Source: Boesenbergia rotunda (Eukaryota; Streptophyta; Magnoliopsida; Zingiberales; Zingiberaceae). Taken from it: DNA of 64,000 nt. The translations under genes were made by a program, and so were the position numbers. The stretch lies in NCBI GenBank assembly GCA_024364735.1, contig JAGFNQ010008264.1, positions 405,560 through 469,559 of the forward strand, given 5' to 3'. Below are positions 44,392 to 57,229 of the stretch, one piece after another (position 1 is the stretch's first letter; each line of letters opens with the position of its first letter). The notes below the pieces were generated by a model. The model saw only the letters and a list, made by a program, of their open reading frames with translations. It did not search any database and had not been told where the DNA came from.

Positions 44392-45433
44392 TGTTCCTAT
44401 CGCGAAGTGAGTTGGACGTCCCTATAGCTAGGTGGGCCTCCGGGAAGAGCGAGGTCGCTGAGGTGGTCTACCGAGCTGGATTGCCGCTAGCCTGTAAGAC
44501 AGAGACCGTTAGAACCAGCCGGGAAAAGTCCCCGGTCAGGCACTCCGACGGTCAAGTCAGTACTCAACGGTGGCGATGAAAACAATAGAACAGTATGACC
44601 TTGCACTATTGTGCGTACCTGAGAAATGCAGAGTGAGGAGGCTTATATAGCCGGGGAAGCTGACAGCTCCTGCCCCGCCTGCCACCCGTTGTCATATAGT
44701 GAGGACAAGGTGATACATGCCTAGAGGTGGCAGGATAAAATAGCACATACTGTATTAAGGAAAGGGGCACTGTCAACTTAATGGCTGGTGCAGATAGACG
44801 ACGCTCGGCCTGACATCGGTGTAGGTGGTCGCAGTACCGGGGGGCAGGGTATAGCAGGAAGATCAATACCTCAGCGTGATATCCGTCGTTTGAGGCCAGA
44901 ATGGCTTCAGTCCTGCGCTGACCCCGTACAGCTTCTGGTAGTCTGGTGTCAGGGAGTGGCTGTGTCTGCTAGGGCCGACTGAGGGCCTAAACGGGTACCG
45001 ACTGGGGCACTAAGTAACAAGGTCGGCTGAGGGCCTCAGAGGGTGCCGACTGGGCATTGAGTAACAAGGCCTGCTGAGGGCCTAAGAGGGTGTCGACTGG
45101 GGCACTAGTAACGAGGTCGGCTGAGGGCCTATGAGGGTGCCGACTGGGCCACTGAGTGACGAGGCATAAAGTAATGCTCCCTAGGGTTCGTGCTTCGCCC
45201 GGAGCGTGGTCCGCCACGCGTCGACGAGGAGCCAAACCTGGAGGGGTATTAGAGCATGAATACCTAGGTCGGGACCAAGCCAATGCCATGGAGCGTGGAC
45301 CGCCAAGCGTCCGCTTAGGGGCCTTGATCTGAATAACTTCTATCTGCTGGGCCTTTCCAGCCCATTAACCACCTTCCTTCTGACTAGGCGCCAGGCTGCC
45401 GGGCCAGGTTACACGCAAGCTGGCCCGGGATCA
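44392..45433 (-). mobile_element. Solo LTR, Retand-type, with target duplication
   Basis: 1,042 bp, minus strand TGATCCCGGGCCAGC...CGATAGGAACA, flanked by AATAC on both sides (44387-44391 and 45434-45438). The U5 block around ACTGACTTGACCGTCGGAGTG matches the other Retand-type LTRs. A TATA box CTATATAAGC on the minus strand is at 44641-44650. Solo LTRs arise when the two LTRs of one element recombine. Confidence 0.88.
44965..45165 (-). repeat. About 52-bp tandem repeat in the solo LTR, 4 copies
   Basis: Units of GGTCGGCTGAGGGCCTAAGAGGGTGCCGACTGGGGCACTGAGTAACAA with variations. Confidence 0.8.
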
Positions 45434-45697
45434 AATACTATAATCTAAGAGAAAAGACTGAATCATAGAGGAAAAATTTTATTGACTTAAATCTACTATA
45501 ATCTAATTTTTCAATTCTAAAATCTTAAACGCTAAATACATATAATATACATCGTGAACATCTAAATTTTAAACACTATAACTTAAAAAGAAAAACAATC
45601 TTAAAATCTTAAATTTTAAATACATATAATATATTTTTTTAAAAAAATTACTATACTTGTATTCAATCAAGGCACCAAGCGCCCCAAGTCTCCATGA

Positions 45698-45775
<78 letters not shown>

Positions 45776-46936
45776 TAAATGAGTCATTTTCAAATAATTT
45801 TTAAATGAGTCATTTTCAAACTGATCTAGAGTCGTTCACGAACTATTTAGTTTCATTACAAGCCGAATTCGAACTTAAGAATTACAAGTCGAATTCGAAC
45901 TTAAGAATTAAAGTTCGAATCAAACTCGAACTAAACTTAGGTAAAACGAATAGAGTTCGAGTCTCTTACTATTCAACTCAGCTCGATTCAATTACACTCC
46001 TAATAATAACTACAAAATTGTAATGGTTATAATACAAATTTGATCAATTTATCTAACATTCACATTGTAACAAATATGAACATGGTATGACAAAGTAGTA
46101 ACTACAATTTCATAATTACTGCAATACCTTTTCGGTTCAAAATTTAAAAAAATATATATATAAACATGAGATAAAAGATAAGTAATTATACACGAATTGC
46201 AGATGGAATAGAGCATTCTTTTGATGAAAAAATTAAAAAGGGACGGCATTTGAAAAATAAATAAATAAAACTTCATTTTAATTTTTGTCCTTCTGACATG
46301 CAGCTCTAAAGAGGATGAATCAAACCTCAGCATAGTAACCCTAACTTGCTTATAGCACTCAAAACCATTCTGACTGACTACTTTGTTAAACACAGGTAAC
46401 AAATGGAATCCTACAAATTAATGGCGTTTGGCCATGCTTTATGTTTGAAGCATTAAATGTGCCAACATATTTGATTGTTTGGAAACAAAAGGACCTGACG
46501 TAATACTTGAAAAGCACAAAATTAATAGGCAATCAGCATAAGCCATGTTTACAATAACACTCATCTGCACTGCTCTGCTCTGCTCTGTCCCCTGTTCACG
46601 TAGGCAACCAAGGGGCCATTCTTGTTCACATAGAAAACAAAGCTCGAAGTTATCAAAAAGGGATTTCAACCTAGCTACAAATAAACATATAAGTGTGCAT
46701 TATTAATGCAGATTGCCTGGCCACAAACTGGCCAGTGAGTTGAACTCAATATACAAGAACTAAATTACATGTTTTGTCCATCTAATCCACCTTATCCAAG
46801 TTCCCACATGTTCCCCCAGAGCTCTAGAGTCCAAGAATTTGGATGCCTGTGAAGTTATCCCGATGAAAAATGAAAGTACATATGATCGAGTTTCTAAGAT
46901 GCTAAGGTGTATGGCTCCTCAACAATTGGGGAGAAG
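45434..46936. other. AT-rich flank and likely helicase 3' untranslated region
   Basis: Includes a (TA)n tract at 45699-45770. The part nearest 46936 should be the 3' untranslated region of the minus-strand helicase. No other gene seen. Confidence 0.4.
45699..45770. repeat. (TA)36 microsatellite
   Basis: Perfect alternating TA over 72 bases; the Y/I-rich open frame across it is an artefact. Confidence 0.95.
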
Positions 46937-49900
46937 CTAAAAAATAGACTTTAACTTCTGTAGCGTTGGTTTTTTACTTTTTGTGAGCAGCGTGGATTTG
47001 GATCTGGTGTCCCCTGAACTAGGCAATGACCCACCCTTGAGCCACTCCAAGGCTTCCGATGCAGCATCCTTCTCCGCGAGTTTCTTGCTGGTACAAGATT
47101 GCCCAATAAATTGCATTCCATTGAATTCAACCATCGCTCGGAACCGATCGTTCCTGAGTTGCTTTGTCTTGTAGGTAGGGTTCTGGTGCCCGGCTCTGGT
47201 GAGCAATGTTTGCAATTGGTTCTTGGAGTTATCACCACCGCCTGTGCTGCTTTCAAGCAGAGACTTTGCTGCCTTTGGTTTCAGCTCCTGTCGACCGACG
47301 ACAAAACGACCATTGCAAGGATCTTCTGCCGCTAGCAATCTAATTGCTGAAAGGAGATCCTCACTGCTCTGTATATCCATTCTAGGATTGACAAGCTGTT
47401 TAAGAAACAGGTGTGAGCAGAAAGTTAAAAGGAGCACATATTACAACTGTTTCAAAAAACACCTAATGTGCAGCATCAACTGAAGGACGAGAGAAGATGG
47501 TTATCAAGCCAATCACGAGCATTCTTTCTACTAAACTGCGCGCAAAGCTAACAACTAGTACTAAAGTGAAAAATAATCATACTTTGCGTTGAATAAGCTC
47601 TTCGAGCTCTCTTTTGAGACTAAGATAAGTTGATTGTAGCTGGGGCTTCATGAAGAATTCCAGGTAACCATCCAACATCTTCAAGTGACCATCCTTAAAA
47701 ACAACCACAACAAAAACATAGTAAGAAACAATAAGTGGAGTGCCCAAAAATGCATAAATAAATAAATAAACAACAAATGAAACCAAAGAAGCTCACAAGT
47801 CCGCCTTGCGAAATGTTTCCCCCAAAGAGCAACAGTACAGAATCAGATACACCAGTTGAATCCCGAAGAAACACAGAATTAACCTTAACCTTTTCATTGA
47901 AAACTAGCCATGGATATGGAATCTTTGGCACCTTGCTATTAACTGAATTCTGTGAAAGAAAAATGTAAACAAAACTATAACTGTAGAGACTACTATTATT
48001 ATGAGCTTAGAACTTTCATTTGTTGCAATAAAAACAAACTACAGGCATGTATCACACGGTCAAATGAACAGGTACAAAGGAAAACTTACAAAGTAAAGCA
48101 TAACTTGACCATCATCCATTGTCTTCAAAGAAATTGACTTTGCCTTGTTCTGTAGAACGTCAAGTTAATCATCAAGAATACTCATTCTTTAATACTTTCA
48201 TGACATTATAGAAGTTGTACAGTGCAAAATCAAAGAAACAGAAACAAAACCAAATATTTTAAAGAAGAATACTTAAAACTATCTAGCTATGTTTGTCTCC
48301 ACAATTTGAGTTGGCTACATCAATCTTATCCAAACATTGAGCTCCATGTCTAACTATAATCATTAGACATGTTATTGAAATTAGATTAGTAATACTCAAA
48401 TTAATAAAATCAAAAATAAAATGAATAAATCTAACTATACAAACTAAGGCAATAATTGAATAATTAAATTAGTTAAAACTAGTCCTAAACTCTTCCTAAT
48501 TTCATTAGGAATATTATGCAAACTTACCGTTTCTCCTACCTTCATTTTCTTTAAAGGTTTTTCAACTTCAAACAATCTATCTGTCTATCTATCTATATCT
48601 ACCTAACAAAGTTTACTCTCTAAAACCAAATATTTTTTTATTAAAACTATTAATAAAGAGATATGGCAACATTCAAAATCATGCCACCCTCTTTATTTCA
48701 TTCTCAATAACATAATCCTCCATATGCTCCCTTGTATTACTCATAAATTCTCTCTGCATGTTCATTTTAATCTCAGAAGTATAAGTTTTTTGGTCACAAA
48801 AATACGATGATCTATGTTCCCCAAAATTCTCTTCTGATTTGATCCTTCAATCCTAATTGAGAAGCATACACACTTGGAGCATCAAATCTCTTTTTTAAAA
48901 AAAAAATCCATCTTACCGCAACAATTTTATTTCCAATACTATTAGCTATGAAAATCATTTAATTGTAATCCTTATCTAGAAAATACTTCAATTTGATTTT
49001 TAGTTTGCGCAATGTGTCAAATTTTAGATCTTGCAAAATGCCTATTTATCGAGCCTTTTCTTCAACTATGTTTTTCCTACGAACATGTTATTTTATGTTC
49101 TTTGCATCATTGGATTTGCAAAATCTGGTCATTCTCTTAAAAGTGTTTATATGTAGAAGAGGTTAATCTAATGTTACAATAATAGACTAGCTTGTAGACC
49201 CTTATTTTCCCGCAACAGTGTGAATATCCTTGCCTATTTTCCATCATATCTGGGTTCTTATGTGATTGATTGTCTAGCCAACTTCCTAGGTCGCCCTTTG
49301 AACATCCAGGTACTCAAGTTGTCAAGGTTCCTTGTGTCACTTAAAGTTTACAATGTGATTATAACAAATAGGGTTGAGATTCATGCACAATTATTTACAC
49401 ACTTTTAACACTAGTTGTCAAGGCCTAATGTAACTGCTAGCCCTTTTTCATTCTTTGTTGAAAAGAATAGTGCAGAAAATTACTGGTTTAAAGTATTGAG
49501 AACTTACAACAACAGAACAAACCCCTGGATATAAGCCAGCACATATTACAGCACGGACAAGGCTTTCATCTTGATTCCATTTGTTGCAAGTAATTAAATT
49601 CTCATCAACAAGACCAGATTCCTTGAGAAGAGGAAGAAACTGCTTTCGAAGAGAATCAATAGCTTTCAAAGTTTGTGCTGAAAGAAAGTTCTTCCAGCAA
49701 TAGTCGTATCCAGAATGCTCTCTTTCTGCATTCTTCCATCCCTCATAAGCTCGAACCAACGCAAGATGATCACTATAATCACGGGAAGAAAACTGAGATT
49801 TTGCAGATTCTGCCAACTGCAATAAAATTTACAAGTCATCATAATCAAAATTTGTCGTGCTGGGAATTTTTGAAATCTGAGAACTCAAACATAGTGAAGG

Positions 49901-52900
49901 TTACATGCAAGATATTATATGCAAAAAAGGAATAGGAAATGTTCTTTCCATTTTATCATCCTATATATGGGGCTGGAGTGATCTTTTTGCAATTGGATCT
50001 CAATTGAAACCAAATTTTGTACTCCTAAATGAAAATCCTCACATTGCAGGGCCCGGATGATATGTGGATGTTTTGCATGTCATTCCCTTTTTATTTGAAA
50101 AGTACTTCATTGCAAGCTAGCTAATGGCAGTTGGGTTATGCCTTATAAAATACTGAGGAACATCAGAAGACAATTGGAAGACACCCAGCCAATTATAGCA
50201 CTGAGATCCAGATACAAACATTCAGTTAATAATCAGTTAAAAGCACACAAGAAAATCACTTACATCTTTCTTGTCAAAGGGGGTCAAAAATGGATCTCTA
50301 ACACTTAGACCAGCAACAACAGTCAATATAGGATCAAGACAGTTGAACATAGCTCCATAAATAAGCATTTTTCCCAATTTGGGTTCCAACGGAAGCATTG
50401 ACAAGTGATGTCCTGTAGAAAGAAGAACATGACAGTTCAAGAAAAAAAGATTATTACAATAAGAAGAATGCTCAATAACAGAACCGATGAACAAATATCA
50501 GTTGGTACCTAGAATAGTCAATTCTTCCTTCCCATCCAATGCACCAATTACTTTAAGATATTCAATGGCATTTTGAACCTACAATGGAGATAAATTATGC
50601 TTCCACGTGGCAATAAAATCACGCAACTACCAAAAAATTACAGGAAGACTGTATGATAAAGCATGAGAAACAAAATCAACCACCAGATGGGTTTGTCACC
50701 AATAGCAGACCAGTTGATTTTCAATGTTTATTTTGGGCCAAGCCCTCAGTTTGAACAGGTATAATTAGACAAACTGTAGTTGAGGAGTGATCACATCCAT
50801 TATTTCAATGAAAAAAATAGAAATACATATTTGAAAATCAGAGCACCTAACTAGTTGAGTCAATTAATTGCTACTGTTTGACATAAATTAAATGAACAAA
50901 ATCCAGAACATACTGAAAGACGTTCAGGTGACTGCAAAGCCCTGGATAAGAACTCAGATATGCTTCCAAGACGAAGACTTTTGATTTGCAGGCAAAGAGA
51001 TTGTAAGGGTGTCCTTAAAAGCTCAGGTAATTGGTAATCAGCAAATGCATCATAGACACATTTTGGATAAAGGTGATAGCACTCCCCAGGCTGTACACGA
51101 CCAGCTCTCCCTCTTCTCTGTAGAATAATCCGTGCTAACATTAATAATTGTCAAAATAATCAAATTAAAAGGAATTCAAAAATGATTAAGGGAATCAGGG
51201 AGAAAACATAATATGAAAGAAACAAAATATTAATCAAATTCTTTTGCAATAGTTTGAACTAAAAATTTAAGCAGATCGAAATTGTCTCTTACTTGTCTAG
51301 AAGCTGCCTTTGAAATCCAAGCTGGAAGCAAACAAGGGGTGTTATTTAGAGCATCATATGAAGTCTCTTTTGCCTTTCCACAATCGACAACAAAAACCAC
51401 ATCATTGATTGTGATACTTGTCTCAGCCATGTTAGTTGCAAGAACTATTTTCCTCACACCATTTTCAGGTTTATCAAATATTAACCTCTGCAAAAGAAGA
51501 ACAAGAACTGGCTTAGAAAAAGGAGTCTAAAATTAAATAAGACAAAGTAGCAGTACATAATACCAAAGTATATTAAATGGATTTGAGGAGAAAACAGATT
51601 TACTACTCGAACTCATAAGATTTCTAGTTAATTAAAATAATGGCTTCTGGTTAATTAAACATAAGAATTTTGGTTAATTCAAACCATGATTTCTCCTTAA
51701 TTAAATACAAGAATAGTTAATTATAACCATGATTTCTCCTTAATTAAACAGTCAACTATAACCATGATTTCTGGAAATTAAACCCAATATTTCTGGTTAA
51801 TTAAATGCAAATTTTCTAATTAATCAATTCTAATTTCTGATTTTAATTAAAGGAAAACAATTAAAAGAAAAAAATGACATTATGAATTTAAAATAAAAAA
51901 CTCTTGAATCAACACCTAATTGATTAATTATTTTAAATAAAATCTTCTATAATAATTTCTTTACTATCAACCAAAAAAATAAAAAATACTTTTATATCTC
52001 TTACATACTTAGACACTAGTTGCTCCGGGATGCAAGAGTCCAGTTTTGGTAGTTCTATGTTATGTAGCAGTGCTAACTCAGATCTGAGTTGTCAGACATA
52101 GCAACAACAGTGTCATCGCATTGCGAGAATAATAGATCCTCAATCCAAGCACACTAGTGAGTGTGTAGACCACATTAAGGGAGTGTAAAAGTTTATTTAT
52201 CAGCACTCGAATCTTGGTTTTTTGTGTTTGAATGTCTTTGTAATGACACGTAATGAAAAAAAAACAATTAACGAGGCTTTTCCAATCTCGGGCGACCGGC
52301 TCGGTCTCACGGAAGTTTCCACCGGCCGCCAGGGTAAATCGGGAAGCGCTCGCGGTGGGCGGTCTAGAAGCCCAGGGTCCAGGGTTCGCGCCCTATTGGA
52401 GGAAAATTCCTGCAAATACGCCGTAGCTGAGGATAGAACCGCGGATGCCTGGGTTAACGACTAGTCGCCCTACCGCTGCACCATAGCACACGTAATGAGG
52501 TTTATGATGTAGTGGATCATTATTGTAAGTTTTTTAGATTTTTATCCTTAATGCAATTACTTTCATATCTATATTTCACTTGATATTAGTATTTATTTAT
52601 AACATTTGACCTTGACTCCTACTTAATAATTGTCCTTATTGATTTTAACATTTTTTTTTCATATTCTAGTGAGTGGTCTAGTGAACCCAACCGAAAAAAA
52701 TATGTAGTACCTTTATATACAGTTATTGATTTTGTTCCTTAAATAGATTTTTTTTTAATAGTTGCCATCGTGATATGTTTTGGAAAATTGTGAGAGAGAG
52801 AGAGAGAGAGAGATTGTGTCGATTAATTTTTCTCCTTTAGGCTGTCGATGCCAACATTATTTTAATGTGGATGACAATTGTTCGAATGTCCTTGTGCACA

Positions 52901-55900
52901 TATTAGTGGGTGCATTGGGCTGCGACAGTATGAGCACAATAATTGAATGTCAGACTTCTAAAAAAGTCAAGATAAAGGCTTAAATGTTCTTTGGTAATGG
53001 TAAAAAATGTCTGTGTCCATTAGTTCACAGAAAATGCAATCGAAAATTTGAGAACAGTATCAAAAAATTTCCATAAGGTTTTCTAAAAGTAGCCGAAACT
53101 TAACATCCCTATTTAACAAAAGAGGTGTAGGTAAATTTATGCAACCTATGAATCTCCATAACAATGTTGTGATATGTGATGCATAATTATTTTTCTGATG
53201 TAAATGAAAGTCTTATAAAGGGCAGCCCAATGCACAAAGTTCCAGCAAATGTGAGGTCCCGGGGAAGAGTCTATTGTACGCAGTCTTACCTTGCTTGCAA
53301 ATGTGAGATCCCGGAGATGAGACTATTGTATGCAACCTTACTTTGCTTTGCAAGAGGCTGTTTCCAAAGCAACAACTTCAACGTTATGCCGAGACTCCTT
53401 CAAAAGAAAGTCTTATCATTTTGTAAAATTTGTCCATGACCACCCGAACAGAATCATGAATCTAATCGTGTGCAAAATTCAATATTTGTCTTGACAGTAC
53501 TAGGTGTTAAACATGTGCCAGACAAAGACAACCCTTACAACCTCACAAGGATGAAAAAAAAGATCAATTACTAAGGCTGCACTGACCTTTCCAAGCGTCT
53601 CATAAAGCTACCTTCATATAATGCACAAAAAAATTTTAATGGATGTTCAAGGACAAACTAATGTGTTCCCTTAAATAGGTAAACATCATTGATCATGTAG
53701 TTCATCTAGTCGCAATGGTTCCCACTTTATTATATCTCTTAAAAATCATCCCAAAGTAGACAAGTAATAAACTAATCCGACACTCAAAGTCTATAATTTG
53801 TGTGCTCATCCTGAAGCAGCAGCAAGCCAGCTGAGTGGATCAGCAAGTTTGTTCTCCCCAACATGTTTCAAGATAAAAATTGTATTCTTGAAAGAAATAT
53901 ACCCATCTAGCATGTTTGACACATTATTTCACAATTAGATAAAGTTTTGTACCTTATGATCGAAGTGCAAGATGAACACATTCGGGTCCCCACGGGATGG
54001 ACTGATGGTTAGTGTGTGGGTATTGCCACCATGAGATTTGGGGGTCAAAACATGACCTCCCTACGCACTAGTCACAACATCCAGGCTAGTAGCCCCCATG
54101 ATTTACCTCCTCTGTGTTGACCCTGGGACAGATTGGCGGGGATGCTGGGGCGAGCGAATCGCCTTTTGCCACCAAGATGAACACATTCGGCATCTTAAAC
54201 CCTCAACAATTGCATATGTTCATCATAAGTTGAGAAGCATGTTCTAGTCTTGTTGAATTTTTCACTAAAGAACATAATTAAGTCTTCCTTATGGCTTAAG
54301 GTGTCTTCCACCCATACATGTAATGCATCACAAGTGGCTTCAAAAGGCCTGGTATGATCTAGGTGACTAAGGACAGAAGACCAGTCATGCTTACATTGAT
54401 CTCCAAAAAGATTGTGAAAGCAGAGTATATCCAAGTGAACTCTCCTTTTCTAATAAAGGTCCTTATGGGATGGTACTAAATTTTTTAATGAAGCGTGCAA
54501 AAGATAAAAAATCAGTGACTGTAGTAACATTGAACTTCCTACATGTAATTGGATTTAGGCCAACCCTTAGTTATCTTAATTTTGTCATCATCAGATCTTG
54601 ATTAGAAATGTTAAAAGAATTTCTTAACAAAAACATTTTCTTGAAATTGATATTAACTTTTGGTTTTGAAAGACTTAAAGAACACAAAATAAATGCTTCA
54701 CTGTCTATATATCAAAATGTCATCAATCTATACTACCAATAACTTTTGCGTAAAGATCCATATAATTTGTTGTATCGCCCTCATGAATATGCATGGAATG
54801 TTTGACGGTTTGAAAGGGATGACTAACTATTTACCTAAGGTTCTAAAATTCGCTAGGCGCTAGTCGGGCGCCAGACTAGCGCCTAGCACCTAGGCAGCCT
54901 AGGCGGGGCTTAGGCGCCGCTAGGCGGATTCCTCGGTATTAATATAATTAACAAAATAAATCACATATTATAACTCTAACAAAATAACATCAAGATAAAA
55001 TTATATATAAAATAATTAAGATATAAAATATTTGGATTTTAAGACTTAAATCATTGAAATCAATAAATAAAAAAATATAAATAAGTAAAATATAATTATC
55101 AAAATATAAATTTAATTAATATGAATTAATAACATTTATTAGATTTTTTAAATTTTGAATATAAAATTATGAATATAAATATGATTTACATAATTATTAA
55201 GATTAATTAGAATTTTTTAATTTTAAATATAAAATTATTAGAATATAAAAAAATCATAAAAATTTTAATTATAAATATATTTTTTATATAATATTTTTAA
55301 ATAATTTAATTAGGATTTCTAGAAGCATATTTGAATTATCCCTATTTATTTGAGAAAATGTTTAAATTAAATAAATATAAATAATTAATAACCGTATTTA
55401 AAAAAAACGCTCGCGAAAACGGCGTCGCAATGCTGTCGGCGGCGCCGGACGTGTCACGGGACACGTCCGCAGCCCCGACAATGTCCACAGAGGCTTCCGA
55501 CAACGCCGGATGCAACCGGCGACGCGTCCGATGCCGAAGGCATCGTCCTGCAACGCGGGAAGCGTCACGAGACGCATTTGATGGCGACGCCTCCGGCACC
55601 ATCTAACGCTTCGCAGGACGCATTCGACGGCACTGGACACATTGCCGAAGGCATTTGGCGCCGCCGGAAGCATCCTGCGATACTTCCGACATCGCGGGAA
55701 GCGTCCTGCGACGCCGGAAGCATCGTGGGAGGGGAAATCCTAAATTTCTACAGCACATGACGTTGCGTAGGAATGCCTAGGCGGCTCCGCTGCATAAGCT
55801 GGACGCAGATGGGGATTTCGGGGCAGCTTGCAACCGCCGAGCGCCTAGGAGGCCGCATAGGACGCTTTTTAGAACACTGCTATTTACACAACTCATCTTG

Positions 55901-56811
55901 CGCTTTATATAAAAACTTTCATGCATCATAAATTCCTGATTTTAGTTTTAGCAATACTACCGCACAAGTTAATTTGGATGCCAATTAACCATCTAATGAC
56001 TTTGGATCTCTCAATTGATGATCCCACAGGATTAAAGAGAGTATTTCCAAGAATATTTATTGTTAGAATAATGCAAAACATATAGGTTTTAAAATGATCT
56101 GATTTCAGAAGACTAGGATAAAATAATCTGATTTAGTAGAGAAAGTAAAAAAAAATAGAAGTTATTCAAAAACAGGTAGAGTAATGTAGACCATAGATTG
56201 ATTTATTTATAAAATTTCTATTTGTATTTGCACATGATTCAACAAATTGAAAACATACACACAACAAGGGAGCATCAAGATTAAGTTGCACCTGCTCTGA
56301 ACTAGCCATGGAACCATGGCATGCGAGAAGCAGAACCTTTGTAGAATCTCCAAGAAGAGGATTAGCTTGCAACTGATCTTTGAGGGAGTTGATGTCATCC
56401 CAACCAGTCATAAACACCAAAACTGCACCAGGCCTTTCATTCCGACAAATATGGCAAAGAACACCTTCTATAAGGTTAAAACCAATGGAATCTGGATTCC
56501 AACAAGATAGTGACTCACGAGTCTGTGAACCATACTCCCTGAAATCTGCAGCCACTAAGGCATCCTGAAAAAAATGTTAACCTTATTATTTTTTTATTTA
56601 AATTAGAGCTTTACCTTATAAAGTATAATGGCATATTTCATACCTCAACAGCAGAAGCAATTTGGCTTTTCCTTTTCCTGAGAGTTTGCTTCTGCATTTT
56701 CCACGTTTTATCTTGGCCATAATCATCAATTTGATTGTATGGGGTCAACCTATGGCCAGTCATTTCCAGAACACTCTCCAAAAAATGTGTACGAACTGGA
56801 TAGGTAAAACC
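46937..56811 (-). CDS. DExH3-like: DExH-box RNA helicase with C-terminal dsRNA-binding domain (3' eleven exons)
   Basis: Exons, all GT-AG and in phase: 56811-56644, 56564-56292, 51487-51293, 51117-50914, 50578-50509, 50412-50264, 49816-49508, 48149-48090, 47949-47797, 47693-47583, 47395-46937 (TAA/TAG-class stop at 46937-46939). They encode 716 residues. In order: end of the first RecA domain (GFTYPVRTHFLE), second RecA domain with AVLVFMTGWDDI (motif IV), ATNMAETSITIND (V) and QRRGRAGR (VI, split by an intron after Q); HA2/winged helix; OB-fold (FLRDSTGVSDSVLLLFGG); dsRNA-binding domain at local residues 621-684. The layout is that of plant DExH1/3/5-type, DHX36-related helicases that remodel structured RNA. 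The first ~450 residues, with the DEAH ATPase motifs, are not found in the 7.2 kb to the window edge. The open frames and intact sites suggest a working gene. Confidence 0.93.
48150..49507 (-). other. Helicase intron, 1.36 kb
   Basis: AT-rich intron between the exons ending VCSVV and starting NKAKSIS. No exon, gene or bounded element recognised inside. Confidence 0.6.
52257..52487 (-). mobile_element. tRNA-derived SINE with T-rich tail
   Basis: Minus strand starts GCTATGGTGCAGCGGTAGGG (A box), has CGCGGTTCTATCC (B box), a central GATTTACCCTGGCGGCCGG and ends CTCGTTAATTGTTTTTTTTT. Flanked by ACACGTAATGA on both sides (52246-52256 and 52488-52498). Same family as 12451-12694. Confidence 0.85.
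53217..53405 (-). mobile_element. Au-type SINE with internal duplication
   Basis: Minus-strand reading begins near GGAGTCTCGGCATAACGTTGAAGTTGTTGC, has the AATAGACTC-type and GTACAATAGAC core and ends GGGCTGCCCTTT as in Au SINEs. A 52-bp segment is duplicated (53245-53296 and 53297-53348). The B-box region is shortened. Target duplication GAAAGTCTTAT at 53206-53216 and 53406-53416. Confidence 0.85.
53986..54172 (+). mobile_element. tRNA-derived SINE with 18-bp target duplication
   Basis: GTCCCCACGGGATGGACTGATGG head with A-box-like TGGTTAGTGTGTGGG and B-box-like GGGGGTCAAAACATGACC; tail GAGCGAATCGCCTTTTGCCAC. Flanked by CAAGATGAACACATTCGG (53968-53985 and 54173-54190). Fragments at 8565 and 14120 belong to the same family. 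Confidence 0.88.
54835..55879. mobile_element. Non-autonomous hAT element, 1,045 bp
   Basis: Ends CTAAGGTTCTAAAATTCGC and (reverse complement of the other end) CAGTGTTCTAAAAAGCG; 8-bp duplication CTATTTAC on both sides (54827-54834 and 55880-55887). Near each end are GCGCCTAGGCGG-like subterminal motifs. The middle is AT-rich with a GC-rich island (55408-55745) of degenerate GCGTCCTGCGACGCCGGAAGC units. No transposase. Confidence 0.88.
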
Positions 56812-57229
56812 CTGTAAATTAAATTAGAGGACTCGTGGTTCAAATATTCAATTAATAAACTACAAGAAAAGCAGCATATATGAGTGTAAACAAAATGCAG
56901 GCGCACATCTGAGCATACATCAAAATGCTGATACTGTAAGGTAAATTTTTGAAGATTAATAAACCAAGACTGATCAACCAAAGTAAGCCAACCAAAATCC
57001 CCAATTCAGACAGATTAAATGGATTTTCCAAATTGAAATTGGTCAATCAAGATAATTTTCATCCCGTTTTAAGTTTTAGATCCAATATTGAACCAATGGA
57101 GAAATTAAAACTAGAACAGTCAAAGCACAATCTACACATATCTAAAAAGGAGAAAATATGATCGAAAGCAAAAATAGTGATATCTGAGCATGCATCACAA
57201 AGTTGATACTAAACAACAATGGTTAGAAC

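Larger units (their letters stand above)
51488..56291 (-). other. Helicase intron, 4.8 kb, host to SINEs and a hAT element
   Basis: Lies between SSEQ and RLIFDKPENG codons. It contains an AT-rich degenerate repeat (51600-51860, TTAATTAAA...CCATGATTTCT units) and four bounded insertions: 52257-52487, 53217-53405, 53986-54172 and 54835-55879. No ORF of note outside these. Confidence 0.8.

Noticed and set aside
45569..45793. Y/I-repeat protein frame
   Set aside because: Direct translation of a (TA)n microsatellite.
52257..54172. tRNA genes suggested by A/B-box motifs
   Set aside because: No complete cloverleaf or anticodon stem; the segments have SINE bodies and target duplications.
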